Source of the DNA: Butyrivibrio sp.
Lineage (GTDB): Bacteria; Bacillota; Clostridia; Lachnospirales; Lachnospiraceae
Assembly: GCF_017433805.1 (NCBI RefSeq)
Contig: NZ_JAFRGN010000029.1
Location: 1-64,000, forward strand
Length of the DNA stretch: 64,000 bases
Direction of reading: 5' to 3'
A model generated the notes under the pieces. That model saw only the letters and a program-made list of their open reading frames with translations. It had not been told where the DNA came from and ran no database searches. Each line of letters begins with the position of its first letter. Position 1 is the stretch's first letter. A program made the translations under genes and the position numbers. Below are positions 53,062-60,331 of the stretch, one piece after another.

Positions 53062-53871
53062 ATGATCGCACAGTATTTTGTTGAGTTTATTTTATATAGT
53101 TTTCTAGGCTGGGTTTGGGAATCAATATATTGTTCGGCAAAAGAGAAAAAGTGGGCGGACAGAGGATTTCTTTTTGGCCCTGTATGTCCCATATATGGAA
53201 GCTGTGTTGTAGCTACATCAGCTCTTTTCAGTATGTTTGACTTCTTATCATCACCAGATTTCCCTGTTTGGGGAATATTCATTATTTGTTATATCGGAAG
53301 CGCTATTGCTGAATACGGTACATCATGGGTTTTGGAAAAGAGATTCCATGCTAGATGGTGGGACTACAGTAATGTGCCACTTAACATCAATGGCAGAATC
53401 TGCGTTCCAGTTAGTATCGCTTTTGGAGCTGCTGGCGTTTTGATAGTTAAATATCTGATTCCTTTTATCGAGGGAATGCATTCAGCAGTACCTATGATTG
53501 TTTATGAGATTCTTGCAATAACATTTGCTATGATATTTGGCGCGGATTTCGCTCTGACAGAGGCCAGTCTTTCTGCTCTTCTTAAAGATGTTGAGAAGAT
53601 GCATGAAGACTTTAATATCAAAGCTCAGGCTCGATATGAGAAGGTTGTGGATGCACCTAAGAAGATTGAGCAGAAGATCATGGTTGAAAGAGAAATGGCA
53701 GAGCTTAAGTATGATCAGCTGGTAAGCGAATATGCTGAGAGACTCTCTTTTAACCAGAAGAGAATTCTTCTTGGAATAAAGAAGTATACTCCGAAGGTTG
53801 AGTTCCCCAAGCAGGTACACCTTACTAATGAGCTTCGCGAGCGCGTAAGAGAGCTGGGTAAGAGGAAATAA
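53062..53871 (+). CDS. Putative ABC-transporter type IV membrane protein (PF06541)
   Basis: This 269-residue protein has four to five membrane segments in its first 160 residues with the family motif LYSFLGWVWESIYCSAKEKKWADRGFLFGPVCPIYG, which contains the GWxxE and GFLxGPxCPIYG elements. The last 100 residues form a charged coiled-coil tail (KDVEKMHEDFNIKAQARYEKVV...). PF06541 was named for a supposed ABC-transporter role, but no ATPase is next to it here. AGGAGG precedes the ATG. Function unknown. Confidence 0.85.
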   Translation: MIAQYFVEFILYSFLGWVWESIYCSAKEKKWADRGFLFGPVCPIYGSCVVATSALFSMFDFLSSPDFPVWGIFIICYIGSAIAEYGTSWVLEKRFHARWWDYSNVPLNINGRICVPVSIAFGAAGVLIVKYLIPFIEGMHSAVPMIVYEILAITFAMIFGADFALTEASLSALLKDVEKMHEDFNIKAQARYEKVVDAPKKIEQKIMVEREMAELKYDQLVSEYAERLSFNQKRILLGIKKYTPKVEFPKQVHLTNELRERVRELGKRK

Positions 53872-53941
53872 GGGCTATAGTTTAGCAATAATAATGATAG
53901 TTTCAGCGTTTTGTGTAATAATATTTGTGAAAAAATGACAA

Positions 53942-53979
53942 TTGTCAGATTTATAACACGTCCGTATACTTGTATACAA
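53942..53979 (+). promoter_or_regulatory. Promoter overlapped by two palindromes
   Basis: TTGTCA (53942-53947), a 17-bp spacer and TATACT (53965-53970) form a good promoter. TGACAATTGTCA (53936-53947) is a palindrome over the -35, and TTGTATACAA (53970-53979) a palindrome just after the -10. Both are plausible repressor sites. A terminator follows within about 10 bp. Confidence 0.55.
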
Positions 53980-53981
53980 AC

Positions 53982-54025
53982 AAAGGCGTTTTGATTCACT
54001 CAGTGTTTCAGAGCGCCTTTTCTTT
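53982..54025 (+). terminator. First terminator in the leader of the ATP-grasp operon
   Basis: AAAGGCG (53982-53988) pairs with CGCCTTT around a loop containing a smaller ACTCAGTGT structure, followed by TCTTTTTT. With the promoter just upstream it would give a transcript of only about 50 nt. Confidence 0.7.
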
Positions 54026-54059
54026 TTTCATTTTTTTCATATAAAGGGTGCATGGGGAC

Positions 54060-54097
54060 AATGGCGTTTCGGTTTTTTCCGAAGCGCCATTTTTGCA
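54060..54097 (+). terminator. Second terminator in the leader of the ATP-grasp operon
   Basis: AATGGCGTTTCGG pairs with CCGAAGCGCCATT (one bulge on each side compensating), around TTTTTT, followed by TTTG. It lies 25 bp before the first gene, and there is no obvious promoter between it and the start codon. Confidence 0.72.
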
Positions 54098-54121
54098 TCT
54101 GGGGAAGGCGATAAGAAAGGT

Positions 54122-54682
54122 ATGATACATTTTCCACGGATAGGAATGAGGATAATCAAATCAGCACTGGGAGTGCTGATCTGCTTTACAATCTATTTTC
54201 TTAGAGGTAAGCAGGGAACACCGTTCTATTCGGCGCTGGCGGTGTTGTGGTGTATACAGAACCACACCAGCAATACTGTAGGGAACGCTCTGCAGCGCAC
54301 TGTAGGCACTTTTATTGGTGCAGTTTTTGGACTTATCTATATTCTCGTCAAATTACATCTTCTTATTATAGGAGACAGCTATCTGCATTACGCGATCATA
54401 TCCGTAACGCTTATACCGCTTATCTATTCTACTGTAGTGATCGATCAGAAAAAGGCATCGTATTTTTCCTGTGTTGTGTTCCTCAGTATCGTCGTCAATC
54501 ATCTTATGGATGAAAATCCATATTTATTTGTACTTAACAGATCGCTTGATACGCTCATTGGCATATTTGTGGGGCTTGTGCTAAACGCGGATCTTATTTA
54601 TAGCGATATGCGGTCTGATAATCAGGATAATGGATCTAGTATTTTATTAGGGGAACAGAAGGGAAGGAGAACAAAAGCATGA
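54122..54682 (+). CDS. FUSC/aromatic-acid-exporter-type small membrane protein
   Basis: This 186-residue protein has about five hydrophobic segments and matches the N-terminal membrane part of FUSC/ArAE exporters (GMRIIKSALGVLICFTIYFL and QRTVGTFIGAVFGLIYIL). It lacks the long cytoplasmic half, so it is a short form. The start is uncertain: AAAGG lies right against ATG 54122, and a second ATG at 54146 also has purine-rich sequence upstream. Its stop overlaps the ATP-grasp gene by 4 bp, so it belongs to that operon and might export its product. Confidence 0.75.
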   Translation: MIHFPRIGMRIIKSALGVLICFTIYFLRGKQGTPFYSALAVLWCIQNHTSNTVGNALQRTVGTFIGAVFGLIYILVKLHLLIIGDSYLHYAIISVTLIPLIYSTVVIDQKKASYFSCVVFLSIVVNHLMDENPYLFVLNRSLDTLIGIFVGLVLNADLIYSDMRSDNQDNGSSILLGEQKGRRTKA

Positions 54683-56037
54683 CAACCTATACGGATATTT
54701 TCAGTAAAAAAGAGCGGGTTGAGGATATGGAGCTGTATGCTGGTGCTGGGGATGTCAATGAGTTACTGGCCAGGTACGGCGTAAAATTTGGAATTTATAA
54801 GAACAATGAATTTAAGGAACAGCTCTTTCCTTTTGATATGATTCCGAGAGTAATTGATGGTAAAGAGTTCAGCTATCTTGAAAAGGGCCTGAAACAGAGG
54901 GTTATGGCGTTGAATCTTTTTATCAAAGACATATATGGGGATAAGAAGATTGTAAAAGATGGGGTTGTTCCAGAGGAATTTATCTATGCTGGAAGTGGCT
55001 ATCTGTCTCAGTGCGAAGGAATAAAGCCGCCAAAAGATATATATTCCCATATATCCGGAATCGATCTTGTACAGGGCAAAAATGGAGAGTGGTACATCCT
55101 GGAGGATAATCTCAGAATTCCTTCAGGGGCATCTTATCCGATGATTGCCAGGCAGATATCTAGAAGGAGTTCGCCAGATCTTTTTACAGGCAAACATATA
55201 GAAGATAACAGAAATTATGCGTCTTTACTGAGGCGTACCATGGATCACGTCAATGTTGGTGGTCACACAGTAATTCTCACGCCTGGAAGATATAATGCAG
55301 CATATTTCGAGCACTCCTATCTTGCAGAGAAAACGGGAGCGCACCTGGTTTCAGGAAATGAGCTGATAGTAGAAAATGATCATCTGTATTTCATCGATTA
55401 TTCGGGACGAAAAGAAAAGGTAGGCGCCGTATACAGGCGAATTTCCGATGAATATCTTGATCCAATGAATTTCAATAAAGAGTCTGTTATTGGAATTCCT
55501 CACATTTTTGACATCTACAGAAAAGGAAATGTAGCACTGATAAATGCTCCAGGTAACGGAGTAGCAGATGATAAGGGAATTTACTACTTTGTTCCTAAGA
55601 TGATCAGCTATTATCTGGGAGAAGAGCCAATCCTGAGCAATGCACCTACTTATCTGCCATATTACGAAGAAGATATGAAGTATGTCATGGAGAATTTTGA
55701 CAAGCTTGTGTTAAAAGACGTGGCAGAAGCAGGAGGATATGGCGTTGTCTTTGGAAATAAGATGACTTCTGAGGAAAAGAAAAACTTCAAGGAAATGCTG
55801 CGTAATGAGCCAAGAAGATTCATAGCTCAGGAGGTAATTGATTTCCTGGATATAGACATTATGGAAAAGGGACAGCTCCTTCCAAGAAAAGCAGACCTTA
55901 GAGCATTTGTCCTCATGGCAGATGAGCCAATGGTGTGGAAGAGTGGCCTGACCAGATTTTCCAGAAATCCGGATTCATTCATAGTTAATTCTTCACAGGG
56001 AGGAGGTTTCAAAGACACATGGGTATTATCTCAGTAG
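54679..56037 (+). CDS. Circularly permuted ATP-grasp enzyme
   Basis: This 452-residue protein belongs to the circularly permuted ATP-grasp group (formerly DUF404/DUF407). It has LKQRVMALNLFIKDIYGDKKIVKDGVVPEEFI near 74-105, the ATP-binding segment WYILEDNLRIPSGASYPMIARQ near 139-160, and DKLVLKDVAEAGGYGVVFGN near 343-362. ATP-grasp enzymes join a carboxylate to an amine using ATP. The family occurs with alpha-E and transglutaminase-like proteins in an operon predicted to make or modify peptides. AAGGAG lies before the ATG. It overlaps both neighbours. Confidence 0.9.
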   Translation: MTTYTDIFSKKERVEDMELYAGAGDVNELLARYGVKFGIYKNNEFKEQLFPFDMIPRVIDGKEFSYLEKGLKQRVMALNLFIKDIYGDKKIVKDGVVPEEFIYAGSGYLSQCEGIKPPKDIYSHISGIDLVQGKNGEWYILEDNLRIPSGASYPMIARQISRRSSPDLFTGKHIEDNRNYASLLRRTMDHVNVGGHTVILTPGRYNAAYFEHSYLAEKTGAHLVSGNELIVENDHLYFIDYSGRKEKVGAVYRRISDEYLDPMNFNKESVIGIPHIFDIYRKGNVALINAPGNGVADDKGIYYFVPKMISYYLGEEPILSNAPTYLPYYEEDMKYVMENFDKLVLKDVAEAGGYGVVFGNKMTSEEKKNFKEMLRNEPRRFIAQEVIDFLDIDIMEKGQLLPRKADLRAFVLMADEPMVWKSGLTRFSRNPDSFIVNSSQGGGFKDTWVLSQ

Positions 56038-56693
56038 AAAACACCGACAGATTATATTGGCTAGGAAGATATACAGAACGCGTTTATTCAACGATCAAGA
56101 TCTTTGAGACGAGATTCGACTCTATGATAGACGTGGATGAAATGGAATATTCTGAGTTTTGTAAGAGTCAGGACATTCCTAATGTGTACAAATCAAGGGA
56201 GGATTTCAGTAGAAGATACTGTTTTTCCCTGGAGGATGAGAACTCTATTTTTTCCAATCTCATGAGAGCTTATGATAATGCGATAGTTTTGAGGGAAGAA
56301 ATAGGTAGTGACACGCTTTCATACATACAGCTTGCAATATATGCCATGAATCAGGCAGCGATTTCAAGAGCGCCCCTTATAGGCCTACAGAAGGTTACAG
56401 ATAATCTGGCAGCTTTCTGGGGAATGGCAGACGATGACATTGATGAATCTCAGATAAGAAACATGATAAAAGTAGGCAAGCTGGTTGAGAGAATCGATCT
56501 GTATGCCCGTCTCAAGGAGCCACCAGAGCGGATCAGAAGAGAAGCCAGAAGGCTTACTAACAGAATAGATAAGAGCACAATGAGATACAGCCACAAGACA
56601 CTGGCCCATGTAAATTATCTTGTACAGCTGGATGAGGTACCTTATGAGACCCTTATCGAATCTGTAGAGAAATTGGTAGGTGATAATTTGTGA
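56019..56693 (+). CDS. Alpha-E domain protein
   Basis: This 224-residue all-helical protein opens with the alpha-E hallmark ISVENTDRLYWLGRYTERVYSTIKIFE and continues with ALNQA-like helices (YAMNQAAISRAPLI). The alpha-E domain (formerly DUF403) is found almost only beside or fused to circularly permuted ATP-grasp enzymes. Its biochemical role is not known. It overlaps the ATP-grasp gene by 19 bp and the next gene by 4 bp, pointing to fixed stoichiometry. Confidence 0.9.
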   Translation: MGIISVENTDRLYWLGRYTERVYSTIKIFETRFDSMIDVDEMEYSEFCKSQDIPNVYKSREDFSRRYCFSLEDENSIFSNLMRAYDNAIVLREEIGSDTLSYIQLAIYAMNQAAISRAPLIGLQKVTDNLAAFWGMADDDIDESQIRNMIKVGKLVERIDLYARLKEPPERIRREARRLTNRIDKSTMRYSHKTLAHVNYLVQLDEVPYETLIESVEKLVGDNL

Positions 56694-57484
56694 AAAAACT
56701 CAAATTTGGGTATCACATGAAGCTGTCTTTTAGCGGAGCAGTTAATAATCACCGCTTCTCGCTAAAATGTATTCCGCATGATACAGATATGCAGCAGATA
56801 AAAGAGCTGTCTGTATCTGTATACCCAGATCATATAATAAGTGAAAACACAGATTCATACGGCAACATAACACTCTTTGGATACACAAATGAATATCACA
56901 ACAGCTTTGGTTTTGATGTGACTGGGATTGCCACAACAGGACTGGCTGATAGTGAGAAATCTCAGGAACTGCATAAAGTCGGTATGTACAGATATCACAC
57001 ACCTATAACAAGACCTGGCGATAACATTCGTTATTTTTATTCCGGTCTGCAGTTATCTGAATTAAAGAGTACCAGAGAAAAGGCCCTGCGCATAATGGAG
57101 GAACTATATAGTTCTTTTCAATATGGCCAGGGCTATACGTGTATGGAAACTACTGCAGAGCAGGCACTATCAGGAGGGCAGGGGGTATGCCAGGACTACG
57201 CTCACATAATGCTGTCGCTGTGCAGAATGGAAACAATCCCCTGCAGATACGTAGCTGGAATGATGATGGGAGAAGGCAGTTCCCACGCCTGGGTTGAAGT
57301 ATGGGATGAAGAAAAATGGATTGGCTATGATCCAACCAACAAGAGGCTTGTGGATGATGATTACATCAAGATTTCCAACGGAAGAGATTCAGCTGATTGC
57401 CTTGTGAATCAGGGGATTTTTACCGGTAATGTGACGCAGACACAGGAAATAAGCGTGATTGTAGAAGAGGTTTTGGATGAGTGA
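56690..57484 (+). CDS. Transglutaminase-like peptidase of the ATP-grasp cluster
   Basis: This 264-residue cytoplasmic protein has an N-terminal beta domain and a transglutaminase-like core with an intact triad: Cys167 in GVCQDYAH, His199 in SHAWVEVW and Asp214 in YDPTN. In ATP-grasp/alpha-E clusters such proteins are predicted to act as peptidases or amide-exchange enzymes. It starts with GTG behind GGTAGG, overlapping the alpha-E gene by 4 bp. The stop overlaps the next gene by 8 bp. Confidence 0.88.
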   Translation: MKKLKFGYHMKLSFSGAVNNHRFSLKCIPHDTDMQQIKELSVSVYPDHIISENTDSYGNITLFGYTNEYHNSFGFDVTGIATTGLADSEKSQELHKVGMYRYHTPITRPGDNIRYFYSGLQLSELKSTREKALRIMEELYSSFQYGQGYTCMETTAEQALSGGQGVCQDYAHIMLSLCRMETIPCRYVAGMMMGEGSSHAWVEVWDEEKWIGYDPTNKRLVDDDYIKISNGRDSADCLVNQGIFTGNVTQTQEISVIVEEVLDE

Positions 57485-58454
57485 GTTGATTGAGTCTGTT
57501 GAGGATGTGGTGCGTATACCACTTCCTGTAGACGAAGAATATGTAATAAGAAAGCATAGATTAAAGAGTTCTGATGGCAGTGGGCAAAAGAGAATCTGCA
57601 TTGTCACTGGAATTCACGGGGATGAGCTTGAAGGCCAATATGTGTGTTTTGAGTTGGCCAGAAGGATCAGAGAAAAAGCTCAGTGTTTATCAGGAATTGT
57701 AGACATTTATCCTGCCATGAATCCCTTTGGTATTGATTCTATCACCAGAGGAATACCAGCCTTTGACCTTGATATGAACAGAATTTTCCCTGGAAACATG
57801 GATGGAGACATGAATGAGTACATGGCTTCAAGGATAGTGGATGAATTGCTGGGAGCGGATCTTGTTATAGATATTCATGCCAGCAATATTTTTTTAACCG
57901 AAATCCCTCAGATCAGGATAAATGAGCTTAACGCAGATACTCTTGTACCTATAGCCCTGCATGCCAACATGGATCTTATATGGGTTCACGGAGCCAGCAC
58001 TGTACTGGAATCTACCCTTGCTTATGCCTTAAATAGCAGAGAGACTAACACGCTTGTTGTTGAAATGGGCGTGGGAATGAGAATCACCAAGGAGTACGGT
58101 GAGCAGTTGACAGATGGTCTTTTCTCATTAATGAAGGAACTGGGAATTTGGACAGGTGAAGCGCCTACAGTCAGAAAGCCTATAGTAGCCTATGATGCAG
58201 AGGGAGAGGACGTGTGCTATCTGAATGCCCCATGCTCTGGAATATATATAAAAGAAAAGCACCATGGCAGCAAAGTGAAATGCGATGAAATCGTAGGAAA
58301 GATCATCAATCCCCTTAGCGGAGAGGTTATGGCAGAAATAAAAGCTCCAGAAGATGGGATGATCTTTACAGTCAGGGAATATCCTGTTGTAGAAGATGGC
58401 TCTCTTATGGGCAGAATCCTCAGGGAAAAAGTATTTATGGAGAACCTTACATGA
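57477..58454 (+). CDS. AstE/aspartoacylase-family zinc deacylase or carboxypeptidase
   Basis: This 325-residue protein belongs to the succinylglutamate desuccinylase/aspartoacylase (M14-like) family, which removes an acyl or amino-acid group by zinc-assisted amide hydrolysis. The zinc ligands are intact: His47 and Glu50 in GIHGDELEG and His134 in VIDIHAS, and NRIFPGN is the substrate-carboxylate arginine motif. A C-terminal beta-barrel of the family type (SGIYIKEKHHGSKV) follows. It overlaps the transglutaminase-like gene by 8 bp and the next gene by 4 bp. Confidence 0.88.
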   Translation: MSELIESVEDVVRIPLPVDEEYVIRKHRLKSSDGSGQKRICIVTGIHGDELEGQYVCFELARRIREKAQCLSGIVDIYPAMNPFGIDSITRGIPAFDLDMNRIFPGNMDGDMNEYMASRIVDELLGADLVIDIHASNIFLTEIPQIRINELNADTLVPIALHANMDLIWVHGASTVLESTLAYALNSRETNTLVVEMGVGMRITKEYGEQLTDGLFSLMKELGIWTGEAPTVRKPIVAYDAEGEDVCYLNAPCSGIYIKEKHHGSKVKCDEIVGKIINPLSGEVMAEIKAPEDGMIFTVREYPVVEDGSLMGRILREKVFMENLT

Positions 58455-59383
58455 CAGAAGAAGTGATATATTCGTTCAAAGGATTATATAGAGACGATTT
58501 CAGGGTAAAGGGATACAAATTCGGAGAAGGTGAAAAGTCAGTCTGTATTCTCGGAAGTTTACGTGGAAATGAATATCAGCAGATTTATGTCTGCAGTCTT
58601 TTGATATCAGAGCTTAAAAAGATCGAGGCTAACGGGCAACTTGTCAAGGGTCATTCGATAATGGTCATTCCCTGCGGAAATCCCTATTCCGTAAATATCA
58701 AGAAACGTTTCTGGAGTATAGATAATACCGATATTAATAGAATGTTTCCCGGATATGATCTGGGTGAGACTACTCAGAGAATTGCAGCTGGAATATTTGA
58801 AAATATAAAAGATTATAAGTACGGAATTCAGTTTGCTTCCTTTTATATGCCAGGCTACTTTGTTCCTCAGGTCAGAATGATGAAAACAGGCAATGAAAAT
58901 GTGGAACTGGCCAGACAATTTGGACTTCCTTTTGTAGTACTTCATAAGCCAAGGCCTTTTGATACGGCTACTTTGAACTACAACTGGCAGATTTGGGAGA
59001 CGGATGCTTTTTCAATTTACACATCTAGCACAGAAAAGATAGATAAGATCAGTGCCAAACAAGGTGTAAATGCAGTTCTTTCTTTTTTGTCCAAGGAAAA
59101 GATCGTAGAGTATCACGGATTTGCCGGATATAAATCCAGAGTGGTAGAGAGTGAGAAGTTTCTGAGCATAAGAGCCAATGAAGCAGGGTTCCTAGAGTCT
59201 CTGGTAAAAGTTGGAGACAACGTAATGAAGGGGCAGGTTCTTGCATATATTACCGATCCCTACACCTCTGAGATATTACAGACGGTCAAGGCTTCACAAG
59301 ATGCAATCGTCGCATTTGAATATGACAGCCCGATTGCATATAAGAATACAGCGTTATTTAAATTGATACCTGGGCGATGGTAA
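58451..59383 (+). CDS. AstE/aspartoacylase-family protein lacking zinc histidines
   Basis: This 310-residue protein is a paralogue of the preceding gene. It keeps the fold markers (GSLRGNEYQQIYVCSLL, NRMFPGYD and a C-terminal barrel with EAGFLESLVKVGDNVMKGQVL). However, the first zinc His is Arg38 (LRGNE in place of IHGDE) and the third ligand is Gln127 (GIQFAS in place of DIHAS). Only Glu41 remains. It is therefore probably not a zinc hydrolase and may be a regulatory or binding subunit paired with the active paralogue. It overlaps the upstream gene by 4 bp. Confidence 0.82.
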   Translation: MTEEVIYSFKGLYRDDFRVKGYKFGEGEKSVCILGSLRGNEYQQIYVCSLLISELKKIEANGQLVKGHSIMVIPCGNPYSVNIKKRFWSIDNTDINRMFPGYDLGETTQRIAAGIFENIKDYKYGIQFASFYMPGYFVPQVRMMKTGNENVELARQFGLPFVVLHKPRPFDTATLNYNWQIWETDAFSIYTSSTEKIDKISAKQGVNAVLSFLSKEKIVEYHGFAGYKSRVVESEKFLSIRANEAGFLESLVKVGDNVMKGQVLAYITDPYTSEILQTVKASQDAIVAFEYDSPIAYKNTALFKLIPGRW

Positions 59384-59428
59384 GATATAGTAAAAGAAAC
59401 AAATATATATAGAAACAGGTACAAATCA

Positions 59429-59890
59429 ATGACGCGTAGAGAAATGGCAATGGCAAATTTCATGAAAGGATATAACTGTTCCCAGTCCATAGTACTGGCA
59501 TTTGCAGATATGCTGCCAGTTGATGAGAAGCAGATATCTATGCTGGCATCTTCATTTGGCGGCGGAATGGGCAGACTTCGTGAAGTATGCGGCTCAGTGA
59601 GTGGAATGTTCATGATAGCAGGTCTTTTATATGGCTATGATGGACCTGAAACAGGCCAGATAAAAGCAGATCATTATGCAAGAATTCAGGAATTGGCACG
59701 CAGATTCGAGGAAAAGCATGGCACGATAGTATGCCGTGAAATGTTGGGACTTAGAGTTCGCCATGACGCGCCAACTCCGGAAGCAAGGACAAGCGAATAT
59801 TATAAAAAGCGCCCCTGCGCTGAGATTATCGGAGATGCGGCAGAAATACTGGAGCAGTATATAGCAGAAAATCCAGTGGCATCTGAGTAA
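59429..59890 (+). CDS. C_GCAxxG_C_C-family protein
   Basis: This 153-residue protein has the four conserved cysteines of the C_GCAxxG_C_C family (Cys17, Cys54 in VCGSVSG, Cys102, Cys130) and the SSFGGGMGRL loop. The family is common in anaerobes, is thought to bind a metal or redox centre, and has no agreed function. It lies 45 bp after the second AstE-like gene and 42 bp before the Nif11-like gene in the same direction, with no terminator visible on either side, so it could be read with the ATP-grasp operon. Confidence 0.87.
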   Translation: MTRREMAMANFMKGYNCSQSIVLAFADMLPVDEKQISMLASSFGGGMGRLREVCGSVSGMFMIAGLLYGYDGPETGQIKADHYARIQELARRFEEKHGTIVCREMLGLRVRHDAPTPEARTSEYYKKRPCAEIIGDAAEILEQYIAENPVASE

Positions 59891-59932
59891 GATTAGACGT
59901 TATATCATTATATATAGAAGGAGTACAGTTGT

Positions 59933-60229
59933 ATGGGAATGAATGAAAAACTTGATGGTTTATTAGAAAAGGCAGCCAAAGACCATGTGCTCAGAGATAA
60001 GCTCCTTAACACGAGAAATTCCGACAATCAGCTTGCGGAGTTTTGTTCTATTGCTAGTGATAATGGATTTCCAATGTCTGTAATGGACATGGTCAATCAA
60101 GGAGAAGAATTCTATGCGGAGATCAAGCGCAGTACCAACGGTGGCGGTGAGAATTCTCCGGATCTTGATTTTCAGAATGATGAATATTCTATCTTTATGA
60201 TGAGATTAGAGGGATTAAAAGACTTGTAA
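59933..60229 (+). CDS. Nif11-leader-like small protein, candidate peptide precursor
   Basis: This 98-residue protein resembles the Nif11-type leader family: LDGLLEKAAKDHVLRDKLLNTR (about 7-28) is the helix found in such leaders, and LAEFCSIASDNGFPMSVMDMV (34-54) matches their GF(x)ΨS-type end. It then runs to a triple glycine at 70-72 and an acidic tail (ENSPDLDFQNDEY...) of 26 residues. Nif11 leaders precede the core of several RiPP types and end in Gly-Gly. AAGGAG lies 9 bp before the ATG. The tail has no Cys, Ser-rich or Thr-rich core, so a lanthipeptide is unlikely. Modification on acidic side chains would suit an ATP-grasp ligase, which is encoded nearby. This is inference. Confidence 0.62.
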   Translation: MGMNEKLDGLLEKAAKDHVLRDKLLNTRNSDNQLAEFCSIASDNGFPMSVMDMVNQGEEFYAEIKRSTNGGGENSPDLDFQNDEYSIFMMRLEGLKDL

Positions 60230-60331
60230 TCAATAGTTTTATTATCTTTAAATAAATGCCGATATGTATTATAGTTAATATGTAGATGTATTTTCGTTTG
60301 TAAATTTATGTATGTAGAAAGGAAAAGATAC

